A stretch of DNA of 64,000 bases. Source: Thiogranum sp. (lineage in GTDB: Bacteria; Pseudomonadota; Gammaproteobacteria; DSM-19610). Within the stretch, counting starts at the first letter, position 1. The number at the start of each line of letters is the position of its first letter. The notes under the pieces are model-generated. The model worked only from the letters and a program-made list of their open reading frames with translations, was not told the DNA's origin and did not search any database. A program made the translations under genes and the position numbers. The stretch covers positions 62,001-126,000 of the forward strand of contig JASBSS010000024.1 in assembly GCA_030148805.1 (NCBI GenBank). Direction: 5' to 3'. Below are positions 57,491 through 64,000 of this stretch, piece after piece.

Positions 57491-58293
57491 ATTGGTGGGG
57501 CAAGCTGTTGGGGTTGGTGTTCGGCTATCTGTTAGGCGGACCGCTAGGCGCGCTGATCGGGCTGCTGTTGGGACATAATTTCGATACCGGCCTGGTTCGC
57601 AGCTTGCGCGAGCAGTTGCAACCGGGGGATCAAATGCGGGTGCAGGAGGCATTTTTCACCGCCGTATTCTCGGTGATGGGGCATCTGGCCAAGGCCGACG
57701 GACGCGTCACTGAGAGTGAGATCGAACTGGCGCGCGATGTGATGCAGCGGATGAATCTGAACGAGCAGATGCGCCAGCGCGCCATCCGCCTGTTCAATGA
57801 AGGCAAGCAGGCCAGTTTCAATCTTGACGCCGTGCTAAGACAATTCCGCCAGACCAGCCATCGGCGCAGAAATCTGTTGCGGATGTTTGTCGAGATCCTG
57901 CTGCACGCCGCTTACGCCGACGGCGACCTGGACGCTGCCGAGCGCCGCGTGTTGGAGCAGATCCGGGTCGGTCTGGGATTCTCGGTGCGCGAGTTCCGTC
58001 TGATCGAGGCTCTGGTCTACAACGCCCGTTATTTCAGCAGCGACGACCAGGCCAGATCCGCCTCGCCTTCGGGGCGCAACGCCTTGCATGAAGCCTATGC
58101 GGTATTGGGCGTGGAGGAAGACGCGACCGATGTCAAAGTCAAAATGGCCTATCGCCGCTTGATGAACCAGCATCACCCCGACAAGTTGGTGGCCAAGGGC
58201 CTGCCCGAGGAAATGATCAAGCTGGCCACGGAGCGGACGCAGGAGATCAAGCAGGCCTACGAACTGATAAAAAAGGAGCGGGACAAAAAATAG
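57487..58293 (+). CDS. djlA: DjlA-like membrane-anchored J-domain co-chaperone
   Basis: 268-residue protein with the DjlA layout: an N-terminal glycine-rich membrane segment (LLGLVFGYLLGGPLGALIGLL), a TerB-like helical domain (GHLAKADGRVTESEIELARD; AAYADGDLDAAERRVLEQI), and a C-terminal J domain with the Hsp70-stimulating HPD in NQHHPDKLVAKGL. It starts with TTG at 57487, overlapping the previous gene. It should recruit DnaK at the inner membrane. Confidence 0.88.
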   Translation: MNWWGKLLGLVFGYLLGGPLGALIGLLLGHNFDTGLVRSLREQLQPGDQMRVQEAFFTAVFSVMGHLAKADGRVTESEIELARDVMQRMNLNEQMRQRAIRLFNEGKQASFNLDAVLRQFRQTSHRRRNLLRMFVEILLHAAYADGDLDAAERRVLEQIRVGLGFSVREFRLIEALVYNARYFSSDDQARSASPSGRNALHEAYAVLGVEEDATDVKVKMAYRRLMNQHHPDKLVAKGLPEEMIKLATERTQEIKQAYELIKKERDKK

Positions 58294-58317
58294 GCCGCGC
58301 TTGCGCGGCCTATTTTT
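58285..58317. terminator. Bidirectional terminator between djlA and the VPLPA gene
   Basis: AATAGGCCGCGC-TTGC-GCGGCCTATT, flanked by A-run and T-run on the two sides, serves both convergent genes. Confidence 0.88.
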
Positions 58318-58333
58318 CAGAGGAGTCGCCGTA

Positions 58334-58939
58334 TCAGCTGTTGCGGCGGCGAATGATTCCGGCCATGCCGAGCAAACCGGAGCCAAACAACCAGGCGGCC
58401 GCCGGTACCGGAACCGGGGAGACGCTTCCGGGCTGGCCGATCTGAATCCCGTACTGGGCGATCTCGATGCCATACTGGCCCAGTTCGGGTGTCTTGCCGA
58501 AGAAGCTGAGATAATAGTTGCCCGGATCGGCGTCGAAAGTGAAGGAGCCTGTGCCGAGCAGTGAGCCGAACGACTGGGTGGCCGAAGTGACGTTCAAGCC
58601 GATCTCAACAAAGGGCTGCGGGAAGCTGAAGTCGGTCAGGCTGACCTGATAGCTGCCGGCGGTGTCGATGGAGAAGCGGTCGGTGAAGTAACCGCTGCCG
58701 CTCAGAAAGCTGACTTTCTCAAAGACTACGCCATCGTCAAGGGCGTCCGCTTCGTCGTTCGCTGGGTAAAATTCCTCGATATTCGCGCGTCTGTCGCAAT
58801 ATTGGATATTGCGGTACTGGCTTTTCACGATCTGATCCAGCGGCTCGCCGCTGACTGAGTCGGCCATTGCGGCTGACCAGTGTCCGGCCGCCAGAGCCAG
58901 TGCCAAACCTGCGTTCAGCAAGCTTTTTGGAAAATTCAT
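58334..58939 (-). CDS. Secreted protein with VPLPA/PEP-CTERM-like sorting tail
   Basis: 201-residue protein with a signal peptide (LLNAGLALALAAGHWSAAMA) and a mostly beta mature part. The C-terminus, VPVPAAAWLFGSGLLGMAG then IIRRRNS, is a tripartite sorting signal (VPxPA motif, hydrophobic helix, Arg cluster) of the exosortase-processed VPLPA/PEP-CTERM type. The function of the mature domain is unknown. It is the second gene after a ribbon-helix-helix-like gene 47 bp upstream. Confidence 0.82.
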   Translation of the reverse strand: MNFPKSLLNAGLALALAAGHWSAAMADSVSGEPLDQIVKSQYRNIQYCDRRANIEEFYPANDEADALDDGVVFEKVSFLSGSGYFTDRFSIDTAGSYQVSLTDFSFPQPFVEIGLNVTSATQSFGSLLGTGSFTFDADPGNYYLSFFGKTPELGQYGIEIAQYGIQIGQPGSVSPVPVPAAAWLFGSGLLGMAGIIRRRNS

Positions 58940-58986
58940 TTTACTGTCCTCCGAGTTTCTTGGGTTAGGGGTTGTCTGAAAAGCCT

Positions 58987-59466
58987 TCAGTTGAATTCCG
59001 CCTCGGCGTTGCGTTCCGCGCGGGCCGTCTTCTGGCCGCCGTATTTGGCGTACAGGTATTGACGCAGATTCGGTATCAGTTCGCGTTCTTCCAGGGTGTC
59101 ACCGAGGAGGTTCTCGAGTTGGCTCTTCAGGTAGTTCGGGAACACGTTGCGCATCGTCAATAGCTCGATATCGACCCGGTCGATGCGCTGATCGGCGGGA
59201 ACGTTTTCGTTCATGATGCTGTCGAGTCGTTCCGCGTCGAAGTCGAAGTAGCGCACGACCTCATTGCCGTGTTCCAGAAATACCGGCAGCAGCTGCCGGC
59301 CGGAGGATGTCTCGTCGCTGAGAGGTAGTAGCTGGGAAAGCATTCCTTTGATGCCGAACCTGATGACATCCGAATCACTGACGTTCAGCCGCTCGGCGAT
59401 ACGTTTTATTTTTCTGATGTCATTGGTGGACAACCTCACAGAAACGCATTGCTTCTGATTCTCCAT
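58987..59466 (-). CDS. Ribbon-helix-helix-like protein
   Basis: 159-residue cytoplasmic protein. The N-terminus CVSVRLSTNDIRKIKRIAER then LNVSDSDVIRFGIKGML fits a CopG/Arc-type beta-helix-helix DNA-binding domain. The remainder (about 45-159) is unassigned and helical. The start at 59466 has AAAGGA upstream. It precedes the VPLPA-tailed gene on the same strand and may regulate it, or its own operon. No toxin gene is adjacent, which argues against an antitoxin. Confidence 0.65.
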   Translation of the reverse strand: MENQKQCVSVRLSTNDIRKIKRIAERLNVSDSDVIRFGIKGMLSQLLPLSDETSSGRQLLPVFLEHGNEVVRYFDFDAERLDSIMNENVPADQRIDRVDIELLTMRNVFPNYLKSQLENLLGDTLEERELIPNLRQYLYAKYGGQKTARAERNAEAEFN

Positions 59467-59801
59467 TGTCTGTCCTTTGTGAGTTATGTGAACGTCCCTC
59501 CGCTCAAGGGGCGTATTGTTTGTGCCGCATAACCTTCTCACGATGGGGTTGCAGATTGGTGACAGAAAAAAGTCGGTTTAATGACGATTTGATGATGTTT
59601 ACTTGACTGATGAATGCCAGCGGTGAAACGTAGCGATGGCGTGTGGGCGCGTACCTCCCCAGGGGGGCAGTACGTAAAGCGCAAAGAGGGCGCACGGTGC
59701 CGTCGAACGACGAGCCGAGTCGGCCCGGTTGGCGATGAAAACGGAGGAACGGAAGAGCGGAGAAGAGCTGACTGAGGGCGAACAGCCGGCCTGGTCGGCC
59801 T
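59467..59801. other. Intergenic region upstream of the ribbon-helix-helix-like gene
   Basis: 335 bp with no convincing gene. It contains an imperfect hairpin CGTACCTCCCC/GGGGGCAGTACG at 59650-59675 and a moderately AT-rich stretch at 59560-59620 that may include the minus-strand promoter. No sigma54 consensus (TGGCAC-N5-TTGC) found. Confidence 0.4.
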
Positions 59802-60452
59802 CTACCTGTTGCTGGAGGCTTCGGTTTTCACCGAGTCGACCAGTTCATTGAGTTTGGTCGTTTCCTCGCGCAGTGTACTGTCTTCGGAGGAGACCGTGCC
59901 GTGCGCGCGGCTGTCGTTCTTTGCGCGCAGCGCGGCGATGACGTCGCCGGTGATGTCGCTCTGCGGATCGAACCACAGCACATCGCCCCCGCTCAGTTGC
60001 ACTACCGTGGCCCCGCGTTTGCTGGCGACACCCGCCGCCGCTTGTTTGACCTCGTCGCGAAACGCATTGAGAAGCTCGACTTGCTGCTTGTCCAGTTTGA
60101 GCTGCGCGGCCTGTTGCAGTTGGCGCAATCGGGTCGCCGCCTGTTCGCTCAGTTGCGCCAGTGTTTCCTGGTCCTGGTGTGCACTTTTCTTGCCGTCATC
60201 CTTGTTGGCTTGTTCCAGCTGCGCGTTCAGCCTGTCGGCCGCGTGTTCGAGTTGTTGATTGAACGCCGTGCGGGATGCGCTCAGGCTGGCGCTGATTTCC
60301 TTGTCCCTGCCCAAGGCGCGTGCCACGGCGCCAAGGTCGACGACTAGCGCTGCGTTGGCGGTGTCGCTTTCCGCCTGGTCGGGCTTGCAGCCACAGCTCG
60401 CGGAAAGCGTCAAGGCGGCGATGATCGCGATCGTAATACGGATGTGATTCAT
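59802..60452 (-). CDS. OmpH/Skp-like periplasmic protein
   Basis: 216-residue exported protein. A hydrophobic N-terminus ends in LTLSASCGCKPD, which could be an imperfect lipobox. It is followed by VVDLGAVARALGRDKEISAS and a long coiled-coil region (LQQAAQLKLDKQQVELLNAF) as in Skp/OmpH, then a late beta segment (GATVVQLSGGDVLWFDPQSD). Skp-type proteins hold unfolded outer-membrane proteins; here it is divergent from the outer-membrane transporter gene, which suggests a linked role. Confidence 0.68.
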   Translation of the reverse strand: MNHIRITIAIIAALTLSASCGCKPDQAESDTANAALVVDLGAVARALGRDKEISASLSASRTAFNQQLEHAADRLNAQLEQANKDDGKKSAHQDQETLAQLSEQAATRLRQLQQAAQLKLDKQQVELLNAFRDEVKQAAAGVASKRGATVVQLSGGDVLWFDPQSDITGDVIAALRAKNDSRAHGTVSSEDSTLREETTKLNELVDSVKTEASSNR

Positions 60453-60624
60453 GCCGTCGGTTTTTCCGTGGTAGATGAAGGGAGGCGATTATAGATGTCC
60501 TACGATGGAGTTCAATAGCGCGGAACAACGTCGTAACAAGCCGTCGCTCCTTCATTGAAATGTAACATTCGATCGTCAAACTTCCGTGCCCTGACACTGG
60601 CTGATAAATGGTTCTTTCACCATT

Positions 60625-62232
60625 ATGCGATTTCCGCGCAGAATCATGCACGCCCTCGTAAGTTTGCTGCTCATTGCAGCCGGGCCCGTGAGCAGGCCAG
60701 TTGGCGCCGTCCCGCCGCAGGCGCAGGCGGAATCCGCACAACACTTCGATATCTGGCAATACGATATAGAGGGCAGTACGCTGCTGGAAAGCAGGCTTGT
60801 CGAACGCACCGTCTATCCCTATCTCGGCCCCAACAGGACGATCAAGGATATCGACGCGGCGCGCGAGGCTCTGGAGACATTCTACCGCGACTCCGGCTAC
60901 CCGACGGTCGTGGTGAATCTGCCGGAGCAGCAGGTGACCGAAGGTGTGGTGCGCCTGCAGGTGATCGAAGGCAGGGTCTCCAGAGTCAGAGTCAGCGGTT
61001 CCCGCTATTTCTCTCTGGACACTATTCGTCGGGAGATGCCGGCGCTGTCGCCCGGGCAGGTGCCGCGCCTTCCGGACGTGCAGGCGCAGCTCGCCGAGGT
61101 CAATGCGCGCACCCCGGATCGTCGGGTTACGCCGGTATTCCGGCCGGGCCGGACCCCTGGAACCGTCGAGGTGGATCTGCGTGTCAAGGACGAACTGCCC
61201 CTGCATGCCGATGTCGAACTCAACGGGCGGAACTCCAAGGACACCACCCGGTCACGCTTGAGCCTGACGTTGCGCTACGCCAACCTGTTCCAAAAGGCGC
61301 ACAGCGCGTCCCTGATGCTCATGACGGCGCCGGAAAACACCGACGACGTGCGCGTCGCCGCTTTCACCTATGTCGCGCCACGCGAGCGCAACCGGGATGT
61401 GTTCGCCGCCTATGCGGTAGTGACTCGCAGTGACGTGGCGACCGCTGGAGATATCACCGTGCTCGGCGACGGAACCATTCTCGGCGGACGTTACATTCAT
61501 CCGTTACGCACGCACGGGGACAACTTTTCCCACAGTCTGACGCTCGGGGTCGACTACAAGGACTTCGAGGAAAGCCTCCAGCCGGGCGGTGTGGCGCCGA
61601 TCAAGACGCCCATCGATTATCTAAGCTTCAGCGCCGCGTACCGAGGCGGATGGCTGTCATCCGTCGGTCGCAGCGAATTCGGGGGCGGCGTTTACACCGG
61701 TGTGCGCGGCCTCGGCAATACCGCGCGCGAATTCGAAGACAAGCGCTTCCGTGCGCGCCCCAACTTCATTTATGCCAAGCTGTTCGCCGAGCACGAGCAC
61801 AGGCTGCCACACAGCACCAGCCTTTACGCCCGGCTTGACGGTCAGATTGCCGACTCACCTCTCGTGAGTAACGAACAATACAGCGCCGGTGGAGCCGAAT
61901 CCGTGCGCGGGTATTTCGAGTCCCAGGTGCTGGGTGACGACGCTTTGCACGGCACCCTCGAACTGCGCAGCGGCGCGCTCTCGCGCTATCTGTCCAAGCA
62001 TCTGAACAAATTCAATGTGTTCATTTTTGCCGATGGGGCCAAGCTGTATGTGATCGACGCGCTTCCGGGGACGCCCTCGACCGAGCTGCTCTACAGTGCC
62101 GGCGGCGGCATTCGTATGAGCGGGCCCGGCGGATTCGAAGCGGATCTCGCCCTGGCCTGGCCGTTAAAGGCCAACGGCAAGGTCGACGAGGGGGAATTGC
62201 GCCCCCATTTCCGTTTGCGCTACGGGTTTTAG
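60625..62232 (+). CDS. Two-partner-secretion outer-membrane transporter (ShlB/FhaC/HecB family)
   Basis: 535-residue TpsB-type protein. A signal peptide is followed by POTRA modules (about 39-195; YRDSGYPTVVVNLPEQQVTE, LQVIEGRVSRVRVSGSRYF) and a beta-barrel with the family VRGY motif (SAGGAESVRGYFE) and a terminal aromatic RLRYGF. It should export a large TpsA exoprotein. No TpsA gene is found in the window; the downstream gene is a small VPLPA-tailed protein. ATG 60625 starts a proper signal sequence. Confidence 0.87.
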   Translation: MRFPRRIMHALVSLLLIAAGPVSRPVGAVPPQAQAESAQHFDIWQYDIEGSTLLESRLVERTVYPYLGPNRTIKDIDAAREALETFYRDSGYPTVVVNLPEQQVTEGVVRLQVIEGRVSRVRVSGSRYFSLDTIRREMPALSPGQVPRLPDVQAQLAEVNARTPDRRVTPVFRPGRTPGTVEVDLRVKDELPLHADVELNGRNSKDTTRSRLSLTLRYANLFQKAHSASLMLMTAPENTDDVRVAAFTYVAPRERNRDVFAAYAVVTRSDVATAGDITVLGDGTILGGRYIHPLRTHGDNFSHSLTLGVDYKDFEESLQPGGVAPIKTPIDYLSFSAAYRGGWLSSVGRSEFGGGVYTGVRGLGNTAREFEDKRFRARPNFIYAKLFAEHEHRLPHSTSLYARLDGQIADSPLVSNEQYSAGGAESVRGYFESQVLGDDALHGTLELRSGALSRYLSKHLNKFNVFIFADGAKLYVIDALPGTPSTELLYSAGGGIRMSGPGGFEADLALAWPLKANGKVDEGELRPHFRLRYGF

Positions 62233-62250
62233 CTTAACCGGCCCCAGCGT

Positions 62251-62292
62251 CGTCATACAAATCAATTACGCATTTCCGTTTTCGTCATAAAA
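62251..62292 (+). promoter_or_regulatory. Direct repeat CGTCATAnAA
   Basis: CGTCATACAA (62251-62260) and CGTCATAAAA (62283-62292) are 32 bp apart, in the 252-bp leader before the VPLPA-tailed gene. The spacing is about three helical turns. Each half resembles part of a Pho box (CTGTCATA), but neither has the second tandem half, so PhoB control is only a guess. Confidence 0.25.
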
Positions 62293-62484
62293 GCTTCAAC
62301 ACGCATTCACCGCCGTTTCATATGGCGGGCCTAGGATGCATCGCGTGCCGGATCGGAGTGGAGGAGTTCGGATCTGCGTATCGGCCGGCATGAGCGGAGC
62401 TTGAGGGCGATGTCCGACTATCGCCGCCTTCACTCGCGCTCTCTATGGATTTCTAAAAACCTACAGATCTTAGGAGAAGCACAA

Positions 62485-63300
62485 ATGTCCATGACTCTCA
62501 GAGCCGCTGCCGCCGCAGTCGCGCTTGCGTTAACCGGTACCGCCAACGCGGCGTTCACCTGCACTGATTGCATCAAGAGCGACCAGGGCCAGACCGGTGA
62601 CGGCGAGCTGTTCATCAATATCTATCGTAACACCAGTAACCCGGGCACCATTGTCCTCGACACCAATGTCAGCGCGCTGGATCTGAACAGTGGCGCCGTG
62701 ACCAGCTGGACCTCGAACGCTGTGCAGACGCAGGCGGTCCTGGATTTTCTGTCCACCGCGCCCCTTTCTGATTTTCTGTTCGACGCCGGTGCCAGACAGA
62801 ACAGTCCTGATGTGGCCGAGTTCGGCATGTACCTGACGAATACTGACCCGACGCTCCTGCCGCCGGATGCCAAGAACAATTTGGCCGCATTTTATAACTA
62901 TCAAACTAACATGGAGACCTGGATCGATTCGGTAAACCAGGGTAACGGAAATTCCACCCCCGACGGCATGTTGATCCCGGCTGCTGCTGGCCAGCAAGGC
63001 GATTGGAATGATGGTTTCCGGGGATGGAAAGGAAATGGCGATACTTTGGGTTGGAACCAGACCACCGATACTGTTGTTACCAACGATCTTACGCTTTATC
63101 GGTATCACTACGACCCTAGTACGTTGGCGTCGCTGACGACTGATATGGGCCTGCTGAGCATCGACAGCGCCACCGGTCAGGTTTCCTATTCCAACGCCTC
63201 GGTATCGCCGTCACCGGTTCCTGTGCCCGCGGCAGTCTGGCTGTTTGGCTCGGGTCTGGTCGGTATGGTCAGCGTCGCCCGTCGCCGTCGCGCCGCCTAG
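62485..63300 (+). CDS. Second secreted protein with VPLPA/PEP-CTERM-like tail
   Basis: 271-residue protein: a signal peptide (LRAAAAAVALALTGTANA), a mature region starting FTCTDCIKSDQ with a CxxC, no known domain, and a C-terminal VPVPAAVWLFGSGLVGMVS plus VARRRRAA tail. The tail is nearly identical to that of the protein at 58334-58939, so both should be sorted by the same exosortase. Start 62485 has AGGAGA upstream. Confidence 0.82.
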   Translation: MSMTLRAAAAAVALALTGTANAAFTCTDCIKSDQGQTGDGELFINIYRNTSNPGTIVLDTNVSALDLNSGAVTSWTSNAVQTQAVLDFLSTAPLSDFLFDAGARQNSPDVAEFGMYLTNTDPTLLPPDAKNNLAAFYNYQTNMETWIDSVNQGNGNSTPDGMLIPAAAGQQGDWNDGFRGWKGNGDTLGWNQTTDTVVTNDLTLYRYHYDPSTLASLTTDMGLLSIDSATGQVSYSNASVSPSPVPVPAAVWLFGSGLVGMVSVARRRRAA

Positions 63301-63353
63301 CTCAGGCTCGATGACAACATAGAATTTATAGAATTTAATGAGGAAGTGATCCA

Positions 63354-64000
63354 ATGAAGAATTTCAAACTCAATAGCACCGCAGCCGGCGTGGCCCTGGC
63401 GCTTTCGGGCATGGCCAATGCTTCGCTGCCCGTGGACGTCGAAGTTTTCATGTCGGGCGCCAGCGCGCCCTCTAACATGCTGCGTGAAAACGTGGTGCAG
63501 TTCGGCTGCGACAAGACCAAGACCATCAACGTCTACGCGGACTTCGTCGACCAGGCTCCGGGCAATGGCAATCCGGCGCTCGCCGAGCCGATTCTGGAAC
63601 ACCGCAGTTTCTGGGCGGTTCAGTGTACCGCCAACACCAGCCTGGGTTCCGCGGCCGGCAAGACCATCGCTTTCTACAAATCCGACGTCGGCGGATCGGG
63701 CAACGGCACGACGCCGGTTCTCAACCGGGTTCCGGTGCAGTTCATGGATGCCAACCCCACCAACTGCTCGCTCGTAACCTCCGGTCAGGCCGGTGGCAAC
63801 GGTACGACCTACAACCTGTACGCCTGCGACCAAAACGACCTGGTCAACCAGATTCCGGACATGGGCGCGGCCGATATCGAAGCGAGCAAATTTGTCGGTC
63901 AATTGGCGCCTGCTTCGGGCGACTTCGTGAATGACGGTTCCGTGCAGGAAAAAGTTGGCCCGGGGTTGATCTTCGGCGTCGTCGTCACCAAGAGCCTGCG
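63354..64000 (+). CDS. Secreted substrate-binding-like protein, 3' end outside the window
   Basis: At least 215 residues; the frame is open to the window end. A signal peptide (STAAGVALALSGMANASL) leads to VDVEVFMSGASAPSNMLREN and later TIAFYKSDVGGSGNGTTP, which recall PstS-like extracellular binding proteins. Four cysteines in the visible mature part suggest disulfides. ATG 63354 has AGGAAG upstream; it is 53 bp after the VPLPA-tailed gene and may be co-transcribed. Function uncertain. Confidence 0.7.
   Translation, partial: MKNFKLNSTAAGVALALSGMANASLPVDVEVFMSGASAPSNMLRENVVQFGCDKTKTINVYADFVDQAPGNGNPALAEPILEHRSFWAVQCTANTSLGSAAGKTIAFYKSDVGGSGNGTTPVLNRVPVQFMDANPTNCSLVTSGQAGGNGTTYNLYACDQNDLVNQIPDMGAADIEASKFVGQLAPASGDFVNDGSVQEKVGPGLIFGVVVTKSL

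Noticed and set aside
58987-59466. Antitoxin of a toxin-antitoxin pair
   Set aside because: The adjacent gene encodes a secreted VPLPA-tailed protein with a signal peptide, not a toxin, and the protein is longer than usual CopG-type antitoxins.
62485-63300. The 271-residue gene as a TpsA partner of the transporter
   Set aside because: It is far too short, has no TPS domain or beta-helix repeats, and carries a VPLPA-CTERM tail.

Overview
The window reads as chromosome from a gammaproteobacterium with a sulfur-oxidising, probably autotrophic lifestyle. This is an inference. Its supports are a QmoA-QmoB-HdrC-HdrB electron-transfer operon, a CbbQ/NorQ-type AAA+ gene beside a CbbO/NorD-type VWA gene, a tkt-gap-pgk-pyk-fba sugar-phosphate run, a type IV pilus chemosensory (Pil-Chp) locus, a split Pseudomonas-type class II ribonucleotide reductase, and two secreted proteins with VPLPA/PEP-CTERM-like tails. 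GC content is high and genes are tightly packed. I see no insertion sequence, prophage, CRISPR array, rRNA or tRNA.

Layout. 1-9.7 kb: end of the pilus chemosensory operon (pilJ end, pilK, chpA, chpB, chpC). 9.7-15.6 kb, minus strand: an S-adenosylmethionine module. metK makes SAM, ahcY removes SAH behind an SAH riboswitch, metF supplies the methyl donor for methionine, and bioA and rsmE consume SAM. 15.8-23.7 kb, plus strand: a thioredoxin-fold protein, then tkt, gap, pgk, pyk and fba, closed by a terminator. 23.8-26.2 kb: TerC-family membrane protein, phospholipid-methyltransferase-like protein, SrkA-like kinase.

26.3-35.6 kb: two divergent operons share a 319-bp control region. Leftward is qmoA-qmoB-hdrC-hdrB, a predicted cytoplasmic FAD/Fe-S complex exchanging electrons with APS reductase, with HdrCB in place of QmoC. 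Rightward is a MoxR-type AAA+ ATPase followed by a 1,007-residue protein that joins a complete SAM-methyltransferase-like domain to a NorD/CbbO-like VWA protein. That fusion is one of the two most unusual items in the window.

35.6-43.6 kb: a GGDEF-EAL signalling protein and a DegQ-like protease (minus), then nrdJa-nrdJb with an NrdR-box match upstream, a small unknown gene and an alpha/beta hydrolase. 44.1-48.8 kb: GspA/ExeA-like ATPase, GspB-like protein, subtilisin-like protease with a C-terminal anchor, TerB-like protein. 48.9-55.6 kb: a lysine-tailed HU-like protein (minus), then a 1,489-residue protein combining cyclic-nucleotide-binding, rhodanese, a very long coiled coil, a membrane span and a formylglycine-generating-enzyme-like domain without its catalytic cysteine, followed by a PfkB-family sugar kinase and a Rieske protein. 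This is the second most unusual item.

55.6-60.5 kb: small genes, including a 68-residue orphan with a strong ribosome-binding site, a stand-alone D-2-hydroxyacid-dehydrogenase-like half-domain, a DjlA-like co-chaperone, a ribbon-helix-helix-like gene paired with a VPLPA-CTERM protein, and a Skp/OmpH-like protein. 60.6-64 kb: a two-partner-secretion (ShlB/FhaC) outer-membrane transporter, a second VPLPA-CTERM protein, and a secreted protein cut by the window end.
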